Part shown: piece after piece, positions 1 to 8,632 of the stretch
Layout: each line of letters starts with the position of its first letter
Numbering within the stretch: the stretch's first letter is position 1
Assembly: GCA_031550085.1 (NCBI GenBank)
Contig: JAVBOY010000004.1
Location: forward strand, 1-64,000
Source of the DNA: UBA4417 sp031550085
GTDB lineage: Bacteria; Bacteroidota; Bacteroidia; Bacteroidales; UBA4417
DNA: 64,000 nucleotides
Direction of reading: 5' to 3'
Translations under genes and position numbers: made by a program
The notes under the pieces: generated by a model
The model's input: only the letters and a program-made list of their open reading frames with translations
Told to the model about the DNA's origin: nothing
Database searches by the model: none

Positions 1-308
1 AAATATCAATAGGCCGTAGGCCTTACATATCCATAACACGCAAGAAAATATTCCTTTTTTGCCTGTAAGGCATTAACAAATGTATTTCAGGCTATACCAA
101 TATTGTTTCCCTACGGAAAATATACATCGGGCGGCAAAGGAAGAACAGGTTAAAGCCCTGACGGGTTATCTGATTCTTTGTTATTGCTTTTTATGGAGAT
201 TATTTCCCTACAGGAAATATACACAATGCTATAAGGCATTCCCCTATGAAAGGTAAAATATTCTTTCCCACGGGGGCATAGGCCGCAGGCCTTACATATC
301 CATAACTA
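1..308. repeat. Intergenic spacer with two copies of a TAGGCC palindrome-type repeat
   Basis: No gene is visible here. Near-identical segments lie at about 10-35 and 281-306 (TAGGCCGTAGGCC or TAGGCCGCAGGCC, each followed by TTACATATCCATAAC). A second motif, TTTCCCTAC(G/A)GGAAA-like followed by ATATACA, occurs near 107-127 and 204-224. The second TAGGCC copy ends just before the stop codon of the small membrane protein at 309. The arrangement looks like a dispersed non-coding repeat family. No function is proposed. Confidence 0.6.
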
Positions 309-536
309 TCAAGCATCTTTCGGCAGCTTCCTTTTCTTTTTTTTGCCCAGGTATATCAACAAAAGGAAAAACAGGCCGAAGGCAAGCATGCCCAAGCCGG
401 CCCACAAATTGACATTGATGCCCAAAGAGGCTTTGTAAAGCTCTGCATTCTGCAGGGTGGCCAATCCATAAATACTGATAATAATTCCCAAAAGGGTAAA
501 CATCAAGCCGATCGGAAGTTTTATATCGAGTCCCAT
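309..536 (-). CDS. Small membrane protein with two transmembrane segments
   Basis: A 75-residue protein with two hydrophobic stretches (about residues 8-26 and 44-63) and a strongly basic tail (KKKKRK) that probably faces the cytoplasm. There is no signal peptidase site and no enzymatic motif. It lies downstream of the sodium:solute symporter gene on the same strand, so a shared transcript is possible, but 258 bases of composite repeat separate the two. The ATG at 536 is preceded directly by the CAACAATTCAACA module of that repeat. It resembles short uncharacterised Bacteroidota membrane proteins. Function unknown; coding is likely because hydrophobic patterning and length are coherent. Confidence 0.6.
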   Translation of the reverse strand: MGLDIKLPIGLMFTLLGIIISIYGLATLQNAELYKASLGINVNLWAGLGMLAFGLFFLLLIYLGKKKKRKLPKDA

Positions 537-794
537 AATGTGTTTATTTGTTGAATTGTTGAATTGTTGAATCGTTTATTGGTGAAATAGGGAAAAATGG
601 GGAAGCCGGAGAAATAATGGGTACTTGTTTTTCTGTTACGATAATTTAATCTACTATTATTTCTATTCTAATCGCATAATGTGAAATGTGAAGCGTGAAG
701 GGTGAGTTGTTTGTTGAGTTGTTTTTTGTTGTTCGTTTACTCGTTACCCGTTGCTCATCATCAAACCCATTTTAATTCTTCATTTTCAACGGTT
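537..794 (-). repeat. Composite intergenic repeat, copy 1
   Basis: Read on the minus strand from the symporter stop toward the start at 536, this holds in order: a GTTGAAAATGAAGAATT segment, a GGGTAACGAGTAAACG segment, a CCCTTCACGCTTCACATTTC segment, a TTAGAATAG..AATTATCG segment, and an AAACGATTCAACAATTCAAC run ending beside the ATG. The same modules in the same order relative to transcription recur at 4563-4784, 6252-7538 and 36977-37674. Confidence 0.75.
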
Positions 795-2495
795 CTACCA
801 AAAAATAACGCTTAAAGCCAAAGCAATGACTCCGGCAATAACAGCCAATACTTGCGGGCGGTGGTACCAGTGCTTGGAATCATCCACGGCTTTGGGCGTG
901 AGCGAATACACCAATCCTTTAAGCTCTTCATCGGTCTTGGTGCGTTTGGTCACTTTCGAAATCACCCAGGTAAGCACCAAACAAACGCCGAAGGCCCAAA
1001 TGGCCGTATAAAAGTTTTGCGCCATCTCGCTGGGATAGGTAACCAATACCTCCCCCAACCATCCGCCTTTGATCAACGAAGTGGCGCCCAGGGGTTGCGA
1101 CAAACCATGATGTACGGCTGCCGCCAAAATTCCGGAAAGCAATCCCCAAAAGGCACCGTGCGCCGTGGTACGTTTCCAGAACATCCCCAGCAAAAAGGTG
1201 GCAAACAGGGGCGCATTGACAAAAGCGAAAATCAGCTGCAGGAAATCCATCACATTGTTGAATAAAGCTGCTACATAGGCCGCGCCAATGCTGACAATAA
1301 TCCCGACGACGGTAGTCAGCCTGCCAACCCTCAAATAGTGCTTGTCGCTTTGGCCGGGTTTTAAATAGCTCTGGTAAATATCGTAGGTAAATACCGTATT
1401 GAAGGCCGATACATTGCCGGCCATGCCGCTCATAAAGGAAGCCATCAAAGCCGTCAGGCCCAGCCCCAATACGCCGTTGGGCAGGTAATGGTTCAGCAGG
1501 GCGGGGATTACCTTGTCGTAATCGCGGACGCCCGAAGTACCCTCTTTAAAAGGAATGAATTCGGGATGTTGCGTGACCAAAGCAGCAGCAATCAATCCGG
1601 GCAAAATCACCAGAAAGGGAATAAACATTTTGGGAATGGCGCCGATCAGCGGTGTACGGCGCGCGGCCGACATGCTGCCCGCTGCCATGGCGCGTTGTAC
1701 CACCAGGAAATTAGTGCACCAATAGCCGAACGACAGCACAAAGCCCAATCCCATCAAAATACCCATCCACTCCACGCCCATCGGGTTTTGAGAAGCCGAA
1801 GCGCTGTATTTCCAGGTATGGATCATATCCGGGTTAGAGGCAAAAGCGGTTTGAAGACCTTCCCAGCCGCCGATGTTTATCAGGCCCAGGACGGCCAAAG
1901 GTAAAAAACCGGCGACAATTAAAAAGAACTGCAGCACTTCGTTGTAAATAGCAGACGTCAATCCGCCCAGATAAGTATAAACCAGCACAATCAGGGCCGA
2001 AACAATCAAGCTCATGTTAAAATTCCATCCCAACAGAGTTTCCATCAACAACGCCAGCGCATACATGGAAATTCCGGAAGCAAACACCGTCATTACGGCA
2101 AAGGAAACGGCATTAAGCGCCCTCGTTTTCTCGTCGAAGCGCATTTTTAAGTATTCCGGCACCGACCGGGCTTTGGATCCGTAGTAAAACGGCATCATAA
2201 ACAAAGCCAGGAAAATCATGGCCGGAATGGCGCCGATCCAATAAAAATGCACGGTCATCAATCCGTATTTGGCGCCCGAAGCCGCCATTCCGATCACTTC
2301 CAAAGCGCCCAGGTTTGCCGAAATAAACGCCAATCCCGTCACCCATGCCGGCAGGGAGCGCCCGGCTTCGAGGAAGGCGGAGGAGTTCTTCATGTATTTT
2401 TTCAGCGCCCAGCCGATTCCAAGTACAAATACAAAGTAAATCAGCATGATGGCGTAATCGACAAAATGAAGGTCAAATTTCAATTCCATATCCAT
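795..2495 (-). CDS. Sodium:solute symporter family (SSS) transporter
   Basis: A 566-residue polytopic membrane protein of the SSS/SGLT family, which couples sodium entry to uptake of a small solute (sugars, amino acids, nucleosides or others). Roughly 14 hydrophobic segments run the whole length. The N-terminal part has the family's GRSLPAW and FISANLGALE region (about residues 45-65), and around residues 345-375 there is the ASFMSGMAGNVSAFNTVFTYDIY-type signature that follows the substrate helix. Length is normal for the family. The ATG at 2495 is followed by a second ATG two codons later; either could be used. The substrate cannot be told from sequence; the SGLT-like N-terminus suggests a sugar or polyol, as inference only. 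Confidence 0.9.
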   Translation of the reverse strand: MDMELKFDLHFVDYAIMLIYFVFVLGIGWALKKYMKNSSAFLEAGRSLPAWVTGLAFISANLGALEVIGMAASGAKYGLMTVHFYWIGAIPAMIFLALFMMPFYYGSKARSVPEYLKMRFDEKTRALNAVSFAVMTVFASGISMYALALLMETLLGWNFNMSLIVSALIVLVYTYLGGLTSAIYNEVLQFFLIVAGFLPLAVLGLINIGGWEGLQTAFASNPDMIHTWKYSASASQNPMGVEWMGILMGLGFVLSFGYWCTNFLVVQRAMAAGSMSAARRTPLIGAIPKMFIPFLVILPGLIAAALVTQHPEFIPFKEGTSGVRDYDKVIPALLNHYLPNGVLGLGLTALMASFMSGMAGNVSAFNTVFTYDIYQSYLKPGQSDKHYLRVGRLTTVVGIIVSIGAAYVAALFNNVMDFLQLIFAFVNAPLFATFLLGMFWKRTTAHGAFWGLLSGILAAAVHHGLSQPLGATSLIKGGWLGEVLVTYPSEMAQNFYTAIWAFGVCLVLTWVISKVTKRTKTDEELKGLVYSLTPKAVDDSKHWYHRPQVLAVIAGVIALALSVIFW

Positions 2496-3003
2496 TTTTG
2501 ATGTTTGGTTATGATAGAATGAATGAGAAGGTAAAAGGTTTATTTCTTCACAAATTTAGGAGTTGTTTTACCAAAAATGGATTTTATTCTCTTCTTTTTT
2601 GGAAAAAAAATCAGCCGTCCGGCCTGCCGTCGCCAAAGGCGCTTGTTTAATTTGAAAAAACAGTAGGGCGATGACGGACGAGAATACCTCCTTTATAATT
2701 GTTGCCCAAGCCGGTAGCAAGGGGAATCGTCCGCAACGGCCGGGACGGGATAGCAGGCCCCGCCAAAGCAACCGGGAAGAAATAGGCATGAAATACGCCA
2801 GCCGCCAAAACATCTTTACGAGTCAGTTGTTGTACTACCAATTTGAAATTAATCCTTTAACAAATCAAAAAATAAATTATTGACAATGCCCTGCCCGGAA
2901 TGCTATTTTGACAAAACAGCCCTCTTACTTTTTAGCCGGCCCTCCGGTTTATCTGCAGCAGAAGCGCTTGAATTCTTATATTAATCCTTAAATAACCGAG
3001 AAA
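2496..3003. other. Intergenic region, divergent promoters
   Basis: This 508-base stretch separates the divergent symporter and DUF2092 genes. I see no convincing gene; short open frames on both strands lack family features. CAAATTTA at 2551-2558 is a perfect minus-strand -7 element (TAAATTTG) for the symporter, but no TTTG lies at the expected distance. No terminator-like hairpin was found. Confidence 0.5.
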
Positions 3004-3747
3004 ATGAAAAAAACAGTTTTGGCTTTGGGCCTTGTTTTGTTCCTGACCTGTCCGAATCTTAAAGCCCAGAAACCCGAAATCGACACGGTTGCCCTCCAAT
3101 TGCTGGAGCGCATGCAAATGTTGTTCTCGAACAACAACAATTTGTCGTTCACCATGAAAACCAGCTACGACATCGTCAGTGACGATCTGGGGCTGGTAAA
3201 GCATTCCGACGAAGTCACCCTGCTGGCAAGCCTTCCCAACAAACTGCTGGTGGAAAGCAACGGGGACAAAGGCCATTTGAAACTTTTTTACAACGGCAGC
3301 CGGCTGGTTTTGTACGATTTTGAGAAAAACCACTTTGCCATGCTCAATGTGCCTAAAACGATTGCCGAAATGGTCGACGAACTTCAGTTCTCGTACGGAA
3401 TCGAATTTCCGGCGGGCGACTTTTTTTATCCCGATTTTGTGAGCGATATCACGGGGTCGGTTCAAAAGCTTTCCTACCTGGGCATATCGGTTGTCGACGG
3501 AAAAGAATGTTACCACATTGCCGCCAAGACACCCGACAATACCTGGCAGTTGTGGATCGAGAAATCCATATACCATCTTCCCGTCCGGCTGGTGGTCGTT
3601 TACGACGGAGTGCCGGAACATCCGCAGTACCAGGCCGATTTCGAAAACTGGAACCTGAACGCTTTTGTACACCGGGGCTTGTTCGAATTTATGCCGCCTC
3701 CCGGTTCCGATGAAATTAAAATGCTGAAAACAACAGCGAACAAATGA
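3004..3747 (+). CDS. DUF2092-family periplasmic protein
   Basis: A 247-residue exported protein. Residues 1-21 form a signal peptide (basic start, hydrophobic core, LKAQ cleavage region). The rest matches the DUF2092 pattern: a helical start with RMQ and LSFTMK, then alternating strands including LPNKLLVES, LFYNGSRLVLYD, FAMLNVP and the C-terminal W..E..YHLPVRLVV and F..W segment. The fold is expected to resemble LolA/LppX lipid-binding half-barrels, so lipid or lipoprotein handling is possible but unproven. Its stop codon overlaps an ATG at 3744, but the next gene more likely starts at 3789. The pair DUF2092-DUF6515 is probably one transcription unit. Confidence 0.82.
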   Translation: MKKTVLALGLVLFLTCPNLKAQKPEIDTVALQLLERMQMLFSNNNNLSFTMKTSYDIVSDDLGLVKHSDEVTLLASLPNKLLVESNGDKGHLKLFYNGSRLVLYDFEKNHFAMLNVPKTIAEMVDELQFSYGIEFPAGDFFYPDFVSDITGSVQKLSYLGISVVDGKECYHIAAKTPDNTWQLWIEKSIYHLPVRLVVVYDGVPEHPQYQADFENWNLNAFVHRGLFEFMPPPGSDEIKMLKTTANK

Positions 3748-3788
3748 GGTATAAAGCAAACATAATTTTTATCAAAAACCACAACGAT

Positions 3789-4562
3789 ATGAAAACCCAA
3801 CCTATTCAATTATTTTTTCTCCCGGCTGTTCTCTTATTTTGTTTTCTTGCTTTTTCGGAAAATGCGCTGGCACAACGGATGGCACACCGCCCGGTAGGCG
3901 GCAGCGGCGGCGTGCGGGCTCCTGCCGCCACCCAGAATATCAACCGCAATGCCAACATTAACCGCAATGCCAATATCAACAACAATACAAACATCAACCG
4001 GAACGTCAATGTCAACAACAACGTCAACGTAAACCGGAATGTGAACGTCAACGTGAACAATGTGAATGTGGTACACACCAACGTATACCATACTTACGGT
4101 TACCGTCCGTATTATTACCATCCGTATCATCCTTATTACTGGGGCCCGGCCTGGCATCCGGTGGGCTGGTTTTGCGCCGCGCTGACCGCCACGGCCATTG
4201 CCGTAACCGTTGCCAACGAGCATTACTATTACGATGCGGGCGTTTACTATACGAAAGCAAGCAGCGGGTATACGGTAATTGCCGCCCCGGCCGGAGCCGT
4301 CATCACGGTACTGCCGTCGGGATATTCCACGGTGGTGGTGTCGAGCACGACCTATTATTATTATGGAGGCGCTTTTTACTCCAAATCGGGAAGCAGCTAT
4401 ACGGTCGTGAACCCTCCGGTGGGAGCCGTGGTTACACAACTACCCGAAGGCGCAAAGGAATCAGACGTCAGCGGACAAAAGCTTTATGTTTACAACAACA
4501 CCTATTACCAGCCGGTGATGCAAAACGGCACGGATGCGTACGAGGTGGTAACGGTGAAGTAG
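3789..4562 (+). CDS. DUF6515-family secreted protein with Asn-rich region
   Basis: A 257-residue exported protein. The start at 3789 is preferred over the in-frame ATG at 3744 because it places the signal peptide (MKTQPIQLFFLPAVLL.., cleavage near ALAQ) at the N-terminus. After a short linker there is an Asn-rich tract of INRNAN/VNVNRN dipeptide repeats (about residues 45-90), then a Tyr/His/Pro-rich segment, a short hydrophobic segment, and three related modules of the type VYYTKASSGYTVIAAPAGA, FYSKSGSSYTVVNPPVGA and YYQPV.. with GAVxTxLPxG turns. That module is the DUF6515 hallmark. Function unknown; location envelope or outside. Only 41 bases separate it from the upstream DUF2092 stop. Confidence 0.8.
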   Translation: MKTQPIQLFFLPAVLLFCFLAFSENALAQRMAHRPVGGSGGVRAPAATQNINRNANINRNANINNNTNINRNVNVNNNVNVNRNVNVNVNNVNVVHTNVYHTYGYRPYYYHPYHPYYWGPAWHPVGWFCAALTATAIAVTVANEHYYYDAGVYYTKASSGYTVIAAPAGAVITVLPSGYSTVVVSSTTYYYYGGAFYSKSGSSYTVVNPPVGAVVTQLPEGAKESDVSGQKLYVYNNTYYQPVMQNGTDAYEVVTVK

Positions 4563-4784
4563 TTGTGCAATTACGAATCAATTGAAAATTGAACTTAGCG
4601 AAGCGATCTCATGAGGCGAAGCCGAGTAAAGTGGAGAATTGAAAATGATTTGTCGGTTTACCTTGCACCGTTTATCCATTATTACCAATTCAACACTTCA
4701 ACAACTCAACACTTCAACAACTCAACACTTCAACAACTCAACACTTCAACAACTCAACAATCCAACAATTCAACACCTCAACAA
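4563..4784 (+). repeat. Composite intergenic repeat, copy 2 (plus orientation)
   Basis: Just after the DUF6515 stop comes AATTACGAATCAATTGAAAA, then GGAGAATTGAAAATG, then a run of CAACACTTCAACAACT units reaching to the ATG at 4785. The module order relative to transcription is the same as in the minus-strand copies, although this copy lies on the other strand. The run can be translated in frame with the next gene, which makes a false 58-residue extension. Confidence 0.75.
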
Positions 4785-5456
4785 ATGAAACACTTTATTC
4801 CCTTTATTCTATGCTGTTTTTTGATATCCCCGGTTCGTTCGCAGGTAGTGATCGGATTGATTTTCGGCGATAAACTGAATTCGCCCAAGATGGAAACGGG
4901 CGTGCATGTAGGAGTGAATTTCAGCTCTTTAACCAACGTCAACCCGCAAAAGATGCTTTCGAATGTTTGTGTGGGCTTATACAACCAATACCATTTCAAC
5001 GACAAGCTTTTCCTGGATTCCCGGCTTTATGCCCACTTCAGCGGAGGAGCAACGGGGTTGGACATCGTCGCTGCCGGCTATCCGCCGGAAAGCCTGATCG
5101 ACTCGACGGGAGTGCGGCGTGTGATCAATTATTTGGGTTTGGGAAGCGGATTGGGGTATCAGTTCTCCAAAAAATTCGGCGCTTCCGTCGGTTTCCTGGC
5201 GCTGTTGCGAAACGGGGTGAAGGATGTGCACAAAACAGAAAACGGGGACCGGCTGGTGATCAAAGATTTAAAATTTACCAACCCGATCGATTGCGGCATT
5301 ACAGCAAATACTTACTACCGCCTGGGGCATCACAGCAACGGGCTGTTGCTCGGGCTGGGCTTTTATTACGGCTTTGCCAATGTGTACGAGAAACAAAGCA
5401 TCCACAACCTGGTGGGGCAGTTTATCGTGGGCATCCCGTTGGGCAAACGGGAATAG
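4785..5456 (+). CDS. Exported outer-membrane beta-barrel-like protein
   Basis: A 223-residue protein starting MKHFIPFILCCFLISPVRSQ, a clear signal peptide. The body alternates hydrophobic and polar residues with Gly and aromatic residues at strand ends (for example GVHVGVNFSSL, VCVGLYNQYHF, LGLGSGLGYQFSKKFGASVGFLALL, NGLLLGLGFYYGF, FIVGIPLG), as in small outer-membrane barrels of the porin or OmpW type. A frame-compatible upstream start at 4611 is rejected because the 58 extra codons are repeat DNA. It is followed after 39 bases by a second barrel-like gene, probably co-transcribed. No specific family recognised. Confidence 0.7.
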   Translation: MKHFIPFILCCFLISPVRSQVVIGLIFGDKLNSPKMETGVHVGVNFSSLTNVNPQKMLSNVCVGLYNQYHFNDKLFLDSRLYAHFSGGATGLDIVAAGYPPESLIDSTGVRRVINYLGLGSGLGYQFSKKFGASVGFLALLRNGVKDVHKTENGDRLVIKDLKFTNPIDCGITANTYYRLGHHSNGLLLGLGFYYGFANVYEKQSIHNLVGQFIVGIPLGKRE

Positions 5457-5495
5457 GTTTATTTATGCAAACATCAATTCCACATACTGTTCTTT

Positions 5496-6251
5496 ATGAA
5501 AATACGGCTACTTGTTTGGATTCCGGTCCTCCTTGGTTTTCCGGCTGCGGCACAAGCCCAGCAGCAGGATAAACCCGACACACTCTGGAGGCGCAATGTA
5601 TTGAAGTTGAATCCCACGCAAATGCTGGCCTACAACAAGCGGAACGTGGTCATTGCCTGGGAACATGCCGTCAAAGCCCACCAGACCTTCGAAGCCAAAG
5701 TCGGCTTTTTCGGCTTGCCGCGCATTACCGGCGACACCATTTTGAACCTGGCTGCCATTACCAGCCGGCAATCGGCCGGTTTCCAGGTGGGCGGCTCGTA
5801 CCGTTTTTACCTGAAGAACCGGAACGTCCATTATGCTCCCGAAGGGGTTTACCTGGGAGCTTTTGCCTGTTATTACTACAATCAGTTTCAGAACACCCTC
5901 AACCTCTACCATTCCACCAAAACCTATAGCGGCGTGGTGCTCAACAGCCAAACCAGCATTTTATCCGTCGGGTTCGAGTTGGGCTATCATTTTGTATTTA
6001 AAAACCACCTGACGATCGATATGGTCCTGGCCGGTCCCGACATCACCTACCTGGCGGCTTCCCTAAAATTGCGCGGGAACTGGGACAACCAGTACAACGA
6101 AGAGTTTATGGGCGGCCTGTATTCACAATTGGTCGAACGCTATCCGCCTTTGGGACAAGTGATCCATCGGGGAGAATTTAAAACGTCCGGTATTGTCGAC
6201 CATTGGCTGCCTTTTTACAAATACATCATCCAGATCGGCTGGAATTTTTGA
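5496..6251 (+). CDS. Exported outer-membrane barrel-like protein (DUF3575-like)
   Basis: A 251-residue protein with signal peptide (residues 1-22, AAAQAQ). After DTLWRRNVLKLNPTQMLAY there are repeated amphipathic strands (VVIAWEHAV, TFEAKVGFFG, GFQVGGSYRFYLKNR, GVYLGAFACYYYNQF, SVGFELGYHFVF, LTIDMVLAGPDI) and a final aromatic residue (IIQIGWNF), typical of outer-membrane barrel ends. The opening 'lkLNP' and 'EH' pattern resembles DUF3575-type proteins; this is a similarity call only. It lies downstream of and in the same direction as the barrel-like gene at 4785. Function unknown. Confidence 0.68.
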   Translation: MKIRLLVWIPVLLGFPAAAQAQQQDKPDTLWRRNVLKLNPTQMLAYNKRNVVIAWEHAVKAHQTFEAKVGFFGLPRITGDTILNLAAITSRQSAGFQVGGSYRFYLKNRNVHYAPEGVYLGAFACYYYNQFQNTLNLYHSTKTYSGVVLNSQTSILSVGFELGYHFVFKNHLTIDMVLAGPDITYLAASLKLRGNWDNQYNEEFMGGLYSQLVERYPPLGQVIHRGEFKTSGIVDHWLPFYKYIIQIGWNF

Positions 6252-7538
6252 GGATACACAAAAGAAGGGGAAAGGGGTTTATCGTGAACAGTGAAGGGAG
6301 AGTTGTTTGTTGAACTGTTGAATCGTTGAATCGTTGAATTGTTGAATTGTTTATTGTGAAGCGTGAACGGGTTCAAGGTAAAGGTTTAAACTGGGGAAAT
6401 CGGGGAAGCAGGGGAAATAGGGAGGTGTTGCTCTTGATTTTAATCCACCATGATAATTAAATCTAATAATGTGATATTTTAATCGCATATCGTGAAGCGT
6501 GAACAGTGACGGATGAGTAGTTTGTTGAGTTGTTGAACTGTTGAATTGTTTATTTGTATCAAAAGCCTTTCTGCCTGCTTCTATTAGACCTTGTCTACTT
6601 GTACCTCGTCACCCGTTACCCGTCAACCGTTATTCGTCACCAATACGGTAATAGAGTTCATACGTCTTGAGAGTTTAGTGATTCCGATGAGAGCTATTAG
6701 CTTGCCGGAAAGCATACGGTAAACAATACCTTTCATTATACTACTAATAAGTCCTACATCTCACTCAAATAAACCCTACGACTTAAATAAGCAAGATGTA
6801 GGTCTTAAAAAAATGAGATGTAGGACACAGGATTAATCACTCCAATGGGAATATTTAAACTCTCAGGGGGAAAACTATTAATCTTCCTTGATGGCAGGCT
6901 TAAGAAGTAGAAAGGGTTCTAGCTTCGCAATGAAATGTGAAGCGTGAAATACCTGTTGAATTGTTGAATTGTTGAATTGTTTATTTAGTGAAGCGTGAAC
7001 GGTACAGGGTAAAACGGGGAAATGGGGGAAGGGATTTCTCCCTTTCATTTCCTTCCGTCGAAATGACTTGAGATTCATCTTTGAAAACCCATTTTCAACT
7101 TTCAATTCTCAATTTTCAATTGAAAAGCCTTCTGCTTTTACCTTTCTGCACTAAAATGTGAAGCGTGAACAGTGAAGGGTGAGTTGTTTGTTGAACTGTT
7201 GAATTGCTGAGTTGTTTATTTAGTGAAGCGTGAAGGGTAAAATGGTGCAAGGTACCCCGTTAACTAAAAAATTCATTCGTAATTCGTAAATTTTAATTCG
7301 TAATTAATTTACTACTTGTATCTCGTCACCCGTTACTCGTCACTAAATCCCATTTTCAACTTTCAATTCTCAATTTTCAATTGAAAAGCCTCTGCTTTTT
7401 CCTTTCTACCCCAAATTAGTTACACGGAGAGCCACTGAGATTTCACAGAGTTACACAGAGATTCTTGTTTACCCGCAAACTCGTGGCTCACAAACTAACA
7501 AACCACTTTCAATTCTCAATTTTCAATTTTCCACTGAA
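6252..7538 (-). repeat. Long composite intergenic repeat region, copy 3
   Basis: About 1.3 kb with no convincing gene, between convergent genes. On the minus strand, starting at the fabG stop, it repeats the modules GGAAAATTGAAAATTG, TTACACAGAG-type (about 7420-7470), GAAAATTGAGAATTGAAAG, GTGACGAGTAACGGGTGACG, AATTACGAATTA, CCCTTCACGCTTCAC and AAACAATTCAACA. The CTTCAC/CAACA pair recurs near 6285-6365, 6490-6560, 6925-6990 and 7155-7225. A 6640-6890 segment is not clearly repeat and also shows no gene. No phage, IS or RNA-gene signature was seen. Confidence 0.7.
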
Positions 7539-8285
7539 TTACGTATTCATGCCACCGCAGACATTGATGACTTGTCCGGTAACATAATCCGATAAATCGC
7601 TGGCCAGATAGGCACAGGTTTTCGCCACGTCTTCGGGCGTGCCGCCACGGCGCAACGGAATTTTCTCGGCCCAGCCTTTGCGGATTTCTTCGGACAATGC
7701 ATGGGTCATTTCGGTTTCGATAAATCCGGGGGCAATGGCGTTGCAACGGATGTTGCGCGAACCCAGCTCTTGTGCGATGGATTTGGTAAATCCGATCATC
7801 CCGGCTTTGGAGGCCGAATAATTGGATTGGCCGGCATTGCCGCTAACTCCCACCACCGAACTCATGTTGATGATGGATCCGCTGCGTTGTTTGAGCATAT
7901 ATTTTTGAACGGCTTTGGTCAGGTTAAAAACGCTTTTGAGGTTTACCTTTATAACCAGATCCCAATCGGTTTCGGGCATCCGCATCAGCAAATTATCGCG
8001 GGTAATTCCGGCATTGTTTACCAATACGTCGATCCGGCCGAATTCTTTTGCAATTTCATCCACCACGCGTTCGCTGTCTTCGAACGAGCTGGCATCGGAA
8101 GCATATCCAAGGGCTTTCACACCGAAAGCCGCCAGGTCTTTCTCGGTGTTTTCCATGGTTTCGTCACGGCGCATATCGGTAAACGCGATGTTGGCGCCCT
8201 GTTGAGCAAAAAATACGGCAATGGCTTTTCCGATTCCGCGCGAAGCGCCGGTAATTAAAGCATTTTTTCCTTCTAATAATTTCAT
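7539..8285 (-). CDS. fabG: 3-oxoacyl-ACP reductase FabG
   Basis: A 248-residue short-chain dehydrogenase that reduces 3-oxoacyl-ACP to 3-hydroxyacyl-ACP with NADPH in fatty acid elongation, in the cytoplasm. It has the cofactor motif TGASRGIG at residues 12-19, NNAG at 90-93, and the catalytic set N115, S143, Y156 and K160 (YSASK). The C-terminal GFIETEMT and SDYVTGQVINVCGGM segments are typical of FabG rather than of generic SDRs. Length and start (MKLLEGKNALITG) match the family exactly. It is transcribed alone, from the promoter at 8317-8348, and its stop codon touches the repeat region downstream. Confidence 0.95.
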   Translation of the reverse strand: MKLLEGKNALITGASRGIGKAIAVFFAQQGANIAFTDMRRDETMENTEKDLAAFGVKALGYASDASSFEDSERVVDEIAKEFGRIDVLVNNAGITRDNLLMRMPETDWDLVIKVNLKSVFNLTKAVQKYMLKQRSGSIINMSSVVGVSGNAGQSNYSASKAGMIGFTKSIAQELGSRNIRCNAIAPGFIETEMTHALSEEIRKGWAEKIPLRRGGTPEDVAKTCAYLASDLSDYVTGQVINVCGGMNT

Positions 8286-8316
8286 AATCGAGTAAATAGT
8301 TAGTTAGATTTTGCGG

Positions 8317-8348
8317 CAAAAGTAAGCCTTATTTGCTTAGCAGGCAAG
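8317..8348 (-). promoter_or_regulatory. Bacteroidota-type promoter of fabG
   Basis: On the minus strand, TACTTTTG (8324-8317) is a perfect TAnnTTTG -7 element. CTTG at 8348-8345 lies 20 nt upstream, one base from the TTTG -33 element. The start codon lies 31 nt downstream of the -7 element. Confidence 0.6.
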
Positions 8349-8632
8349 TTCCCGGAGCCGGGAAACCCGGATGGTGAGGCGTTATTTCCCGGGTAGCCGA
8401 CCCTTTTATATTAATGCGTTTTGAATTGATCAACAAATAATTATTTTCATAAATTACCTCGTTAATCAATAGTTAAACAGTGAGTTACACAATTCATAAA
8501 ATACCCTTTGCTTAACTTTTTTTATGGAGTATTTGCCGGAAAAGCGAAACCTTCAAATCGGAAATCTTGTTTTTTACTTTCATAACTCAAAAAGTATACG
8601 AAACCTATTTACTCACTAAAATCAAAACGACG
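8349..8632. other. Intergenic region before the giant repeat protein
   Basis: AT-rich DNA between divergent genes. No gene, RNA or perfect plus-strand TAnnTTTG element was found. An upstream in-frame ATG at 8567 is not used as the start because a signal peptide begins at 8633. Confidence 0.4.

Noticed and set aside
2671..2883. Plus-strand open frame of 70 codons upstream of the DUF2092 gene
   Set aside because: Its composition is not protein-like, it overlaps other short frames on the minus strand, and it has no family features.
2932..3759. Long minus-strand open frame (275 codons) opposite the DUF2092 gene
   Set aside because: The plus strand has a signal peptide and a clear DUF2092 match; the antisense frame is a shadow with no domain.
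6252..7538. Possible cryptic mobile element or non-coding RNA in the 1.3-kb spacer
   Set aside because: No transposase frame, terminal inverted repeat with target duplication or known RNA signature; the content is the composite repeat.
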